The notes beneath the pieces were generated by a model. The model was not told the origin of the DNA. It saw only the letters and a list, made by a program, of their open reading frames with translations, and ran no database searches. A program made the translations under genes and the position numbers. Of a stretch of DNA of 64,000 nt, positions 48,482 to 59,865 are shown in pieces. The DNA is taken from assembly GCA_033980235.1 (NCBI GenBank), contig CM067066.1, positions 33,519,180-33,583,179 of the forward strand, read 5' to 3'. The DNA comes from Diadema setosum (Eukaryota > Echinodermata > Echinoidea > Diadematoida > Diadematidae). Position 1 is the first letter of the stretch. The number at the start of each line of letters is the position of its first letter.

Positions 48482-48898
48482 GGGTGCGTTCGAACGCTCT
48501 AAAGCGAACCAAAGCGAACTGAACTAAAGCGTACCGTACCGTACTGTGCTAGTTTGGGAGCGTTCGAATGCTCTGTTGAGAAAGCGTACCTCTCGAGTTA
48601 TTTTTAGAAAAGGTCACGCTTGTTTGTAGCAAGAAGGTCATTCACCTTGCGCTTGACCTACTTACAGCTGTCCCGAACAAAGAGAATGATGTTTTTGCAT
48701 TGTGACGTATGCGCATGATACGCGCATGCTTTACAACGAACTTTTGGTACGCTTTGGTACGCTTTTGGAGCACATCGGGAAGTGGTCCACTTTTGGCTCG
48801 GTACAGTACGGTACGGTACACTTTAGGAGCGTTCGAACGCTCCCCTGGCGCGGTACGGTACGGTACAGTTCACTTTAGGAGAGCGCTCGAACGCACCC
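48482..48898. mobile_element. 417-bp GGGTGCGTTCGAACGCTCT MITE
   Basis: The left end GGGTGCGTTCGAACGCTCT pairs with the right end AGAGCGCTCGAACGCACCC. GGTACGGTAC repeats fill both subterminal zones, in opposite orientation. A degenerate relative lies at 55975-56330. Confidence 0.85.
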
Positions 48899-49734
48899 TT
48901 AGATCTTGACTACCAACAGATTCACTTTCACTGCCTCTGCAGCTCATGTGGCATACCTCGGCAAAGTGACCAACAAAAATTCTGCAATTTCAGTCAACAG
49001 ACTGATGTGGGGAAATCATACAACGGTAAACCTGAATACATATTTTCTTTTAAAAAGGAGCATTATTTACCATTTGTAGATGAATAAAAAAAAACCCAGC
49101 TTTAGTGCTTCAAAATAGTTCTGATATGTGAATTTAGGATATAAACAACCAGTGTTAATAATGTAAAAATGTTTTAATAAGTATAAGGGCAAGTCCAAGA
49201 TATTGTGCACCAATAGGTATGGGACATTCAGAGATTTCAAACCTCTGAAAAGTAATGAAAGAGCACTTTGACTTTACTGTTTATTAATATTATCAGTATG
49301 ACAGGTATTCTTGAGAGGAATATTGTGATTAAGTTTGATGTCATTTTACCTTAGGTTAAACATCTTATTAAGAAAAATATGCCAACTTACGTATTGGACC
49401 AGAGAAAAAGTAGATCTTTCAAAGTAAAGTTTGAATTGAAAATTCTCTGAAAGTATATCATTGATCAAGTTCTGTTTAGCAGTGAAGAAAGGTACAATAC
49501 TGAAGTGCCTTTCAACAATGTTTCCCTGCAAAAGAATAAAGCATATTTTTCATGATGTTAATCTAATTAACATAAGTACACCTTATGTATGGGACAGTTG
49601 TCTCTTAAAGTAAGCAAGTGCATTCATGGAAATAATTTTAAATTTAACCATTATGCATTGCATAGACATAATAATAAATGATAATTCACAACATTTATAC
49701 AGCGCATTATCACATGAAATGTCTCTAAGCAACA

Positions 49735-49945
49735 TGGGGGAAATAGTGAAATTTTGAGAATTTGACCTTGAGTATGTACACCCAAAAGCTGATATTTGTA
49801 GGCAACACTTTGTCCACTCATACATCTATGCATATATTATGCCAAGTTTCATTACCTTACACAATATTTAAGATTACAGATGGAACTGTAGACAACCAAA
49901 AAACATAATGCCTCCAGTGACACTTTGTAGCGGAGGCATAAAAAT
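49735..49945 (+). repeat. GGAGGCATAAAAA-type repeat, 3' part
   Basis: GGGGGAAATAGTGAAATTTT, GCCAAGTTTCATTA and ACACTTTGTAGCGGAGGCATA match 34440-34714. The GGAC run is lost. Confidence 0.7.
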
Positions 49946-51653
49946 TGCTAAGCAGCACCATCAAGCCTGGATGAGCATCAAGAATGCGCGCACTTCAAAC
50001 TGAATTCTCAAGAACAAATGATAACAGTGCAACAGCAGATCATCAAAGACCAATATCTACTACACGAGCGAGGAACAGCGTTTGTACTTGCGTGACTGGA
50101 GATTTAGTTTCAGCAGTATATGACCCATCCAGGCAAAATACGATTTCTTGGAAATTAGGTTAAGTAGCCTTTGATCGAGGAAATGTTAAGTTTTAATAGG
50201 CCATGGCCAACAACGAAGGATAACCACCTTTTTAGTGGTATGTGCAAGCACGGAATTCTATGAGATTGCCTAGCTCTAATCTAAGACAAGGGAATTATTG
50301 CAATTCAATAGGGTAGTTACATTCTTTGCGAACATAATCTGTATTAGAGGAATGAAATTTGGTCTCATTATTAGAACAAATGCATGCAAACAGATAGAAT
50401 TTCAGTTTATGTTTTATGGCCAAAAAAATTTTAAATCTTTTAAAACTTTAAATCATAGTGGTTGAGGTCTAAAATGATGGGTAAAGGTAGATTGTATGCA
50501 GAAAATCAGACCAATGAGAATTTATAAGAGAGAGAAAGAGAGAGAGAAGACCTTAGATTTATGAGACCAAGACATTTCTGCCTGATAACATTACAAAAAC
50601 AGTCCAAATGATTTCCAAGTAAATTCACAAAAATATGACAAAAATTAGAGATATCAAGGCTAAGGAATTTTCATGGAAAAAAACAACAACAACCAAGCAA
50701 CGTTGATATTGATTGCACAGCCAGAATGGATAGCAGTAAGTATATGATGATCATCACCACGTCACAATTTGGAACATGTAATTGTTATATCCACACAATA
50801 CAACTGGATGTCTGTCATGTTTATAATTCTCTATCGTGAATGAAAATTTACCAAATCTTGCATAATTCTACTCAAATGTATTGAGTTCGGGGTCAGCTAA
50901 AAACAAAGACATTGACTAGCTAGTTTGCTTGCCTGCAAAATCTTGATCTGTGTTGTACGGAATTGTTGCAGACTGAAGGCATTCAGCTACTTTGTCATTT
51001 CATGTCTGATTTCAATTATTACCGTTCGCAACTATATGTGAAATATATATCAGAAAGCAAATGGCAAGGATCTGCTCTACATGCATGGGGATCTGATACA
51101 TCAAAGCCCCGAATGAATCCAGTTTATATACAGCTTGAACATCCTAGAGGTATATATCATGCACATGGCTTGACTTCGTAACTTCCTTCTCAGGTTCAGT
51201 GACCTCATTTTACATTGTCAGTCACATCTTGTTCACTTCCAGAAGAAACTAATGATGGTCATATTTCCTGGAATACAGGCTTTTCCATTCACCTATCAAA
51301 CCACATAACAAATCGGCATCCTGCTTTTTTTCAAAAGCTTCATATATACAATGCTCTTTCTTTTCTTCACTAAGAGAACATCAAAATAAGAAAAAGCAAG
51401 CGAATGGCGCAAGTAATCAGTGTGAGTTCATCGGGAGTATAGAAAAATACAACAACAACAAAAAAACACTTTGATGTAATTCAGGGCATGACCATGAAAG
51501 GCAACCTACTAGCAGCTCGGGTATATGTTATTGAACTGAAATTGAACTGAACTGAATGAAAACACACACACACACACACGAACATACTTTTTTTTTAAAG
51601 TCCATGGATGTGACAGGGTGTGTTCACACTGAAGTAGTCGATGACTCTCTTAC

Positions 51654-51752
51654 CTGATGATTCTCCACAAAGTTATTCAGCATGATGATTGCTCTTGTTT
51701 TCTGCTCCCATATCATTTGCCAAAAGTGACCCACTGTCCTTTCAAGAGGTCC
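51654..51752 (-). CDS. PTPN1/PTPN2-like: PTPN1/2-like exon with GHFWQMIWEQ helix
   Basis: The exon is 99 bp, 33 codons, phase 0 at both ends, between TTGTGCAG and GTAAGAG. The product begins GPLERTVGHFWQMIWEQKTR and continues AIIMLNNFVENHQ. T..HFW.M.WEQ followed by a hydrophobic strand and LN is the conserved core-helix motif of classical PTPs, right after the YILTQ that ends the preceding exon. Nothing in it is broken. Confidence 0.93.
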
Positions 51753-51986
51753 CTGCACAACAAAAAAGTGTCAATCATGATAGAGGATGCAAAACTTTCA
51801 ACATGTACCAACGTCCAACGTGTAAAATACATGTATACAAAGTCCTACTATCTGTCACTCCAGTCAAGGTAGTAGGACAACTAACTTGCAATGAACAAAA
51901 AAATGCTAATAATAATTATAACAATGGTACCTTCATAAGCAATGTTTGAGGGGAAAAAAAATCCAAACAATCAAGAGATACTTTAA

Positions 51987-52071
51987 CCCTTTGAGGACAA
52001 ATCCTGAGTATACTCGGGCAAGTGTCTATGGGAAATACATGTTGTATCAAAATCAGTCCATCCTAAATGGG
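51987..52071. mobile_element. 85-bp piggyBac-like MITE remnant
   Basis: CCCTTTGAGGA at the left and, inverted, CCCATTTAGGA at the right, with TTAA at 51983-51986 and 52072-52075. The same end logic as 2320 and 44821, in the smallest form seen here. Confidence 0.55.
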
Positions 52072-52608
52072 TTAAATTATATGGATGAGAGTCTGTAATA
52101 AATCAATGTAATCACACAGAAAGACATTCCTTTAAAAACAACCAATAGTTCATTTTTCAACAGTCAGTTCACATGAACCCTGCTTGAACCTATGCATCAA
52201 AGGATCTAACAACATTCCCATCTTTACAACTTTTCCATTTCCACTGTATGCACAATTTAATATCATTTTTATTCCTTGGTCACTTTACTTCTTTCAAAAA
52301 GGAACCTTCACAGGGAGCATCACCTCTAAATTGGGATTCATTGTTTGAGGTGTTTATGCCAGTGCAGCAAAGGAATGCCATAAGGGTAAATACAGCAAAA
52401 ACATTGCTGTCAATTGCTTTAATATCAATGTTATATGCAAACTCGCATTATTAAGTAGGTGTCAATGGCAGTCACAGTTAATAAATGAGATCCATCTCCA
52501 GACCTATTCATGTGAGCTGGGGGAAAAAGTGATGACTTTAAACAAAGATGCATTCTTGGAAATTGCTCTCATGAAAAATGTTTGTATAACTGCATATCTG
52601 TTAGGTGG

Positions 52609-53017
52609 TAGCCTACAATCTAGGTGAAGGAAACAGCTATTGTCTATTGGCTGTAGTGCTAAACGTCTGATGTGGTGAGATGATTGTTTTTGCTAAGCGA
52701 TACGCCAGATGCAGCAAGACTATGAACAGTAGAACCATCCACCGCCTATAGCCATTCGTATTGCTTAAGTCGTTTTCTTACTATCGACTATGAATTGGTG
52801 GCAGTTTTTAGTATGAAACTGTCACCAATTCAAAATATATAATTAGAAAACAACGACTACAGCAAGAGGGGTAAATACAGGCGGTGATTGCGCATCCACT
52901 GTCATAGTCTCGCTGCATCAGACATGTCGCTTATCACAGACAATAGTCTCGCTGCATCAGACATTTAGCGTAACAGCAAAAACCAATAGCTGCATCCTCC
53001 ACCTAGATTATGGGCTA
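52609..53017. mobile_element. 409-bp foldback MITE beside an exon
   Basis: Ends TAGCCTACAATCTAGGTG and, inverted, TAGCCCATAATCTAGGTG. The centre is a GAATTGGTG..CAGTTT hairpin. TAGTCTCGCTGCATCAGACA occurs twice in the right arm. It ends 70 bp from the YINASLI exon. Confidence 0.8.
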
Positions 53018-53087
53018 GTAGAGTGGAATCACAGTGAAAAAACAGGCAGGGAAGAATAAAATGTCGCAGGAGAGCGCAGTGCTTTAC

Positions 53088-53188
53088 CTGAGTGAGAATG
53101 TACTTGCGTTTGCTGAGGGGAGCCTCGATTAGACTGGCGTTGATGTAGTTGACCTCACCTCTCTTTAGGTGTATTCTTGTGTGATTGT
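53088..53188 (-). CDS. PTPN1/PTPN2-like: PTPN1/2-like exon with YINASLI strand
   Basis: The exon is 101 bp and enters in phase 1. It encodes NHTRIHLKRGEVNYINASLI, then EAPLSKRKYILTQ, and ends in phase 0 at CAG|GTAAAG. YINAS and the YI.TQ segment are hallmark PTP-fold motifs and sit exactly where the PTPN1/2 fold needs them after the phosphotyrosine loop. The acceptor is unusual: its polypyrimidine tract is a run of 19 C on the coding strand (G on the given strand, 53195-53213), followed by ATACAG. A MITE ends about 70 bp downstream of the donor. Confidence 0.95.
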
Positions 53189-53691
53189 CTGTATGGGGGG
53201 GGGGGGGGGGGGGCAAGAGCAAAAGTAACAGAAACTTGTACTATAGGATTACTTCACTCTCATTTCACCTGATACAAAGTACATAGTCAAAATAGAATAT
53301 CTTACTTTGGCAGAGGTATTCACACACTTTTATCTGTATTAACCTTCAGTGCTCCTTTGTTGCAACTGCTACAACAGACATTTCATCCCAAGATAGTTGC
53401 CGTGGCCTTTTATCAGCCACTATCAAATCCATGATAGACATGAATAAATGATGATGGCAAAAAAGTCCAAGACAGAAAGCCAATCATTCTTGCTTCGAAT
53501 AGTACAAGTCCTTTTTTGCAAGCAATCTTTAATCTACACTAACCTCATCACACATTATCCCCCTAAAAAAAAAAACAAAAAAAAAACACAACAACAAACA
53601 ATCAGAAGACATAGAAATCAAAGAATGCTTTTTGAACATTGACACCTATACTCATCTAATGTCAATATTATCAAAGGATGCTTCTACTTAC
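53189..53691 (-). other. 503-bp intron with C19 polypyrimidine tract
   Basis: This is the shortest intron seen. It ends in a 19-C run (G on the given strand, 53195-53213), then ATACAG. An A-rich tract lies at 53565-53590. Confidence 0.8.
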
Positions 53692-53788
53692 AAGGATGGA
53701 TGTCACGATATCTGTTTAGGCCTTTATTTACAGGATCCTTGGCATCTGTTGTGAGCAACTCGTAGCAGCTACTCTCCTTCTGTATGTC
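53692..53788 (-). CDS. PTPN1/PTPN2-like: PTPN1/2-like exon: N-terminal helix and pTyr loop
   Basis: The exon is 97 bp: 32 codons plus one base. The acceptor reads TTTTCAG and the donor GTAAGTAG. It encodes DIQKESSCYELLTTDAK, then DPVNKGLNRYRDIHP, with the last base completing a Tyr codon in the next exon. NRYRD followed by a P-Y/F pair is the phosphotyrosine-recognition loop of PTPN1/PTPN2; the Tyr of NRYRD is the residue that stacks on the substrate ring in this family. The exon begins in phase 0, as expected after a short first coding exon. Identity of the family is firm because the neighbouring exons continue the same alignment. Confidence 0.9.
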
Positions 53789-55974
53789 CTGAAAAGAATA
53801 CACAGAGGAAGAACCGTTTCATTTCCAAGTGGAGAAATAAAAGAAAAAAGTTCTGAAAGCATAATCTAAATCAAGTCTCTTACAATGAGTTAGACTGTCC
53901 ACGTGTATTGTGCATTTTACACTCTGTGATATCTGTAACTACAAAAAAAAATGTCAATCAATGTTTCAATTACTGTGTTTTGTCCAAGTAATTCTTAACT
54001 GCAATGTATCACATGTTGACTGAAAGCAAAACTTAGAGCACATAAAATTCATCCCTGTCCTTACAGCAGAACAAAACAAAAAAAAAAATGTGCAAAAACT
54101 CCTACTGTAGGGTAACTGCAGTCACACTTGCAAAGCTATGAGAAGTCTAACTTTGACAACAAAGTTTGCTTGTCCATTCACATTGGCAGCCAAGCTTTTC
54201 CAAGTTTCAGTTCTCCATAAAGTCCTTCAAGTTTTGGTCACTGGTGCGCATGCACAACAAAGAAGAAGGTTTGGAGACAACAAACAGGGAGTGAGAAGCA
54301 AGAAGTTTTCTGTAAGTTCGCGGTCACACTGGAAAACTTTGAGAACATTTAAAGTTCGAGAAATCTTTTGAGTTTGATCAACCGCAGTTAGTGAGGTTCT
54401 GAGTCTAACTGTCTTCTTTGAAGCTTTTTACAAAAGTGGTCTTTCTTCAACAAGTACCGTATTTGAAGCACTTGCAACAAAAGACTGACGATAAAATTGC
54501 AATCTGGCTGATGCAAAACTCCACCAAACAAGTCTCCATTTGGCTTGCACACACGTCTTCACAAAATTTCCTCTCTTTTTTCTTTTTTGAAATTCAAATT
54601 ACTCTTCTCCTATCCTAATCATAGAACTCCATACTTGAAAGGGATTCACAGTATATCAACTTTTACCCTTCAGTATGCCTGAACGTGTCACACAAAAACA
54701 TAATCGTACAGCCAGCCATGAACATGAAGTAACGACAGATTCAATAACGGTGAAGACATTTACAGTTCAGGTATCAATTTAGTGCATTGTGCATCATATT
54801 TAACTCAAATAGCACACAGCTCATCTTTCTTTGTAGTTAATATTGGTAGGTATTGCAGTGTTCTACAAGGCAATTTTCAATACATTCTATACAAAATGCA
54901 CTTCAGGCAGTTTGCCCTGTGCATTATCACACTGATAGTCACATTCACACAAACAAAATAATGGAATAATGTTTGCAATCGAAATACCGAGATATTTTGA
55001 GCCCATTCAGATGACAGAAATATCCCACTAATTGCAGATTGCGATAATTTGTCGACAAAACTGTGCATACCAGAAATCTACCAAAATGGTGACCCTTGAC
55101 CTTGTGTTCCTGCACTGTCATAATGTATGTTGTGAATGACAAGACATTAAAAAAAAAAAAAATTTAAATCTCGAGATATTTTGCTCCAATGGTGGTTTAC
55201 ACACAGCAGTGCGAATAACTGTGCTACAGTATTTCTCAGATTATCATTATTCTGAAATCATCGCAAGATTTCTTAGGATTTGGATCACAATGCTGATTGC
55301 TTTATTTATAACGTAGAAGGATCTTCATGTCCACGTAGACAAAAATCTTGATGGCGACGCAAATCTCATGATTTGTATCCCCCTAATTTACTTCAGTGTG
55401 AATACTACAGATATACGTCAACACTTATCCGTGCACTGCATTGTGCAAATAAACAATATTTGTTTATCATCACATAACCTTACCTCTCTATCTACCACTG
55501 ATGATAACCCTGCCACTACTAATGCAATATTCCAAGTTTACAACTCAATTTTGCTGGTATAACTTAATATGCATGGCATCTTGGGTTTTGGATTTTTCCC
55601 TCCTTTTTCTTCTTTATCTGCCTTTTACTAATGTGTCTTGAGCTGCTGATTATTATCAAATTAATCATGTGGCAAGTCTGATATTACAAAAAAAAAATGT
55701 TAAGAAAATGAGAGAGGACAAAGAAATGAGAAATTGTGGCTTGCGAACATGGAGAAGAGCATGAAAGGTTATGTCCAACTTAGCCAAGTGTGGAAGGGAA
55801 GGTGTGGGGGGGGGGGGGGATGGGGGCTAAGAGAAATCAGCACAGATTGTGCCTGCATGTGTGTGCATGTAGGGGCCTACCCTATGTATGTAATGTAGGG
55901 ATGACATCATAATGCAACTTAAAAACAACCATCAAGAGACATAGGCCGCATGTGAGCTCTCAAAGGCAAAGCAA

Positions 55975-56330
55975 AGTAAACCGTACCATACAATACCACG
56001 CCAGATTGTGGAGAAGGCATACCTTATGAGCTATTTTCGGACTCGAGTCAGAAGGATCACACGTTTTATAGCAACCAACACATACACCTCATACGCCTGT
56101 ACCTGTGCTACATCCAGGTGTCCCAAACATATATAAGAATAAGAATCAGCTCTTTGCATTAAGACATAGTGCGTGTTATGCACATTCTTCTCATGTCAAC
56201 AGTCAGTACGGTACACTTTTGGACCACTTTGCATTCAAGCGCTCTCTGGCATGACACAGTACACTAAGTTTTTTGGAGCACATCTGGAAGTAGTCCACTT
56301 TTGATGTGGTACGGTACGGTACGTGGTATG
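55975..56330. repeat. Diverged relative of the GGTACGGTAC MITE
   Basis: AAACCGTACCATAC at the left and GTACGGTACGGTACGTGG at the right, with GGAGCACATCTGGAAGTAGT matching 48770-48785 of the 48482 element. The ends are eroded. Confidence 0.55.
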
Positions 56331-57345
56331 TTCAAGTTGACTATGATAGAGTAAAGATGAATGAACATAATGGCTAACTTTTCACTAAACTGTGCAAATT
56401 GAAGAAAGTCAAAGAATTTTAAAGATTCATGTTTCACAAGTGGCGAATAGGATGCTCAGAGTGTACAAGAGCCATCGTGCATCAGACATTCTTAGCAAGT
56501 TGTTCAACCTTGCATTCAGCACCTTGTGAATTTGACATCCTTGCCACTTGCTCCTGCAAGCATTGAGCAGCAAGTAAATTTTATTCATACAATGCCCATA
56601 AAGGCAAATCATCTACTTGAATGGTGCAATCAATTGAGAGAGCTATATATAGTAAGAGGTCTACTTGACAGAGAGCCAAATATTTAAACTTGACGACACA
56701 AGCACCCTGATGTTGCATATCCTGACAACATCCACTTGTTTTGTGTTACAAAATTACTTTTTTTTTAAATAATCAAACTATGAAAGAGAAGATGATAACC
56801 AATATTTGAAAAATAACTTAAGATGCACCGACGCACTATCTACCCCATTTAATTATATTCTCAACAGAACAATACTATCTGACAATAAATTTTCTGATTA
56901 TGATCACTTATAAGCATCTCACTTTGTGTGACCTGTTCAAATACATATATTTACTTAAGGGCACGTATTCATGGAAAGTTGGGTGGATTCAGAACCAGAC
57001 AAGCGTATGTGCTAGAGTATTAAATACAGTCACGAGTTTGTAAACACTTCTGAGTTAGGCAGCACTTGAACTTTGCGTTTTGCCCAAGTGAAACAATGTG
57101 CAGAAGCAAGTACTGATAGTAGGTTAAGAGCTACCATAAAAAGAGCCATAAGTGATCCCAAGAACTCACTTTAAAAAATATATTACTTTGAGGTTACACG
57201 ATTTTGGCATTCATAGGACTTTGTGGTTGCCATCAAAGGTTTCAAGAATGATAGCACTGAGCTTGGTACAGTCCATTACGCAAGTACATAGATCTATGAC
57301 CTTCTAATATTCATTATTACAATGATAAAGCAAGACTGGAACATA

Positions 57346-59865
57346 GAGCGTGTTTCTACTGGGGGCACCTCGCATCACCACTAATTTTGTCCCTCACATC
57401 ACCTTGTATTTTACGACTACCAGAACTGTTTCTACTGAGCGATAAATACGCGGTGATACGCGGTGATAATGCAGGAAGATGGGAGAGAACTTGCTGTGAA
57501 CCGGAAGTCGTGTATTTTACAGATGTGGTCGCAGGTCGCGCGGTATGGGAAGGTAAACAAAATGATCAAGATGGCACAAACTAGATTAGGACGTGAAATG
57601 CGAATTTATATTTTCGCTTTTGTTTTTAGCAGTTCTCACTGCCCAGTCAGAGCAGGCGCGGGGCTACGGTGCAATTATCTCGCGAAAAGCTTCACTGCAG
57701 TACTGCCTAATTTACATAAAGTAAACAACTTGTTTACGCGAAACCGCTACAAAATGGTCGCGGCAAAACTGCGATATCTCGCTATAGAAAACACGAAATG
57801 AAGTAATTTAAACGTCAAAATAAAGAAGAAAAGATGATCTCACCTGTCATTATAACCATTTTGGGATTAATCTCGATTTGATATGTGAAAATTAAGCCAA
57901 AACAAGGCACTTCTTTTTTTTTTTTTTTGATCAGCAAACAGTGCCTTATTTTTCATATTTCTAGTGATTGCACAAAAACGAAACTTCAGGATATTGGACA
58001 GCAAAGTATATATAAGATCTGTTCCAAATATCTTTTCATGATTTTACCGCGAACGGTTGTGTCGGGAAAAAGACGAAAGCTATGTGATTTGCAAACCCTT
58101 GAACGTCCGCGCCACACGTAGCTGAAACCTGCACTGCCTGTTAAGGGCAGTCCCACGCACGGTTATGTGTGTAGGGTCGAACAACACTCGGGCACTGCAA
58201 ATCGTCGTTGTATTCACGACTCAGTGTATTGATCAGTGCACTCCGTACCCATCCTTGATCGAGTGAGGGGCAAGCACGGCCGGCAGCCTGCACCTGATTA
58301 ATATGACCATCACCCAGCGTGGAAACCTTATAATACAATGGGCAATGCAGTGTTGCGTCACAATCAATGAATAACACATGCACTACGAGTAGGAGAACGA
58401 AGTCAATTCAACTCAGTCAAGGCATGCAAAGAAAGGACTTCTTTTGGTCAAAGATTTGGATAACATTCAAGAATTAATGATTTACACTCACTAAATTTCT
58501 TTCAATAGCATATAAAATGGGGACGAAAGGGGTGAATTCGGTTGTAAACGTACTTGTTTTTTCTCCAAAAGCACGATTCAGTTTCCCGCACGATGCAGCA
58601 ATTTCCCGCATGATGCCTGTGTTCTGCATACACTGCACACACACCGCACTCTCACGAGGCTTTGCGCATGCTCGTAATGTTCGACGCGTTTGCTTCGTAG
58701 TTGCTGTTTCCAAGCGTTTCTTGCAAAACCCCCAGTTTATATGTCTTGATTTCGACATTATATCTCATTGCACAAACTCGAAACTCCGCAGAGAGTGAGT
58801 CTGAAGTCTACAGTCTAGTAACATGTGAATTATAGGCATATTCATGTTGAAGCAGACTTGTGTCGGGAAATAATCGGAGCCTCTTTCATCAGCCCTTCAG
58901 AACAGAGAAGTACTGATATCTCAAAAAGTACGCAACATAATTTGCCAGAAATTTGTATGTAGCATTATATTGCCATTCTAGATGTGCGCTGAAAATTTCG
59001 TGACTTTTGACAAACAATTTTAGGAAATACGCGAGGTTGAAATTTCGGGGATTTCAGCCCCTCACTTCTCGCACGGCTTCGATAGCTGTTAGGAATTCAA
59101 AAGCTTTTACGACTTTTGGGGGAGATAATTGCACCGTAGCCCCGCGCCTGAGAGAGTCGGGAGTCACGTTCAATCTGCTGCTTGGAGATGGAGAAAGTGA
59201 CCGAACGTTTCAGGAGATGCAACGTCTCAAACTAGAAGAAGTATGCAAGGCTACATAATGGCATTCTGTCAGCATTCCGCTTTGTTTTGGAGTCCAAAAA
59301 TGAAATGCCCTCACTACTTCTGTCATATCTGCCGTCACTTGAAAATAAAAAAATCTCTGCACATCAATTCTCCAGTCGATATTCTCCAACACATAATTTA
59401 GTCAAACTACAAGAACCAAATTAGTGTATCTGGTGGTTCATGCAAGCCATGAAATGAGAAGTAACAGTAGGCAGCACAAAGTGAGTGTACAGTGTACAGT
59501 GTAGACTGTACAGCGCATGGTATTGTATAGGATACTACAACACGCAAGATACGTCAGCGCTGTGAACGCAAAGCAGGTGTGTGACCATTCGAATAACGCG
59601 GGCGAAATCTCCCAATAATTCGAGACTTCCGGTACACCGCAAATTTCACTACCCGGTGTGTTTCTACTGAAAATCGTCTCTCGCATCACCGCACATTGAC
59701 CACCTCAAAAGGTGGACGACGGAGCACCTCGCATCACCACGCATTGGCCACTATCCGATCTGTTTCTACTGAGGATAAATTCAAGGTGTCACAACGTGTC
59801 ACAGCGAATCACCTCGAATCGCCTCGCATCACCTTGAATTTTCATCGCTCAGTAGAAACATGCTC
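57346..59865. mobile_element. 2.5-kb TIR element with GTTTCTACTG subterminal repeats
   Basis: Ends GAGCGTGTTTCTACTG and, inverted, GAGCATGTTTCTACTG. Subterminal GTTTCTACTGAG and CTCGCATCACC words recur in both end regions. A second inverted pair sits further in (57655-57681 and 59122-59147, GCGGGGCTACGGTGCAATTA). The interior is comparatively CpG-rich, and the longest ORFs (about 110 codons) show no domain. Target duplication is unclear. Confidence 0.75.

Larger units (their letters stand above)
44408..51653 (-). other. 7.2-kb intron
   Basis: It holds a piggyBac-like MITE (44821), MITE copies at 46629 and 46963, a GTACGGTAC-rich foldback (48482) and a GGAGGCATAAAAA repeat (49735). ACTGGTCC recurs four times near 46450-46560. 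In 45140-46620, 47351-48480, 48900-49730 and 49950-51650 I see only microsatellites and no supported gene. Confidence 0.75.
51753..53087 (-). other. 1.3-kb intron with two MITEs
   Basis: It contains the 85-bp TTAA element and the 409-bp TA-flanked foldback. In 52080-52600 I see nothing definable. Confidence 0.75.
1..53788 (-). other. PTPN1/PTPN2-like: PTPN1/PTPN2-like phosphatase gene locus (partial, six exons)
   Basis: Six minus-strand exons join in frame (phases 0, 1, 0, 0, 0, 0 at their starts) into about 260 residues that follow the non-receptor tyrosine phosphatase type 1/2 catalytic domain from the loop before NRYRD to the Q-loop. Family members dephosphorylate phosphotyrosine on receptor kinases and JAK/STAT proteins and are often anchored to the ER or sent to the nucleus by their C-terminal tail; that tail is outside the window. 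Introns from 5' to 3' on the gene are 503, 1334, 7246, 39393 and 4533 bp. All seen boundaries are GT-AG. The first coding exon, expected to end phase 0 just before DIQKES, was not found up to 64000. PTPN1 and PTPN2 cannot be separated here, and an invertebrate orthologue may represent both. Confidence 0.93.

Noticed and set aside
57841..57870. Good-looking minus-strand donor CAG|GTGAGA
   Set aside because: Reading in the phase required by the next exon meets a stop codon directly upstream.
58474..58798. About 93-codon ORFs on both strands, the minus one ending before a GTGAGTG
   Set aside because: Tested as the missing first phosphatase exon; it lacks the expected Trp-containing N-terminal motif and lies inside the 57346-59865 element.
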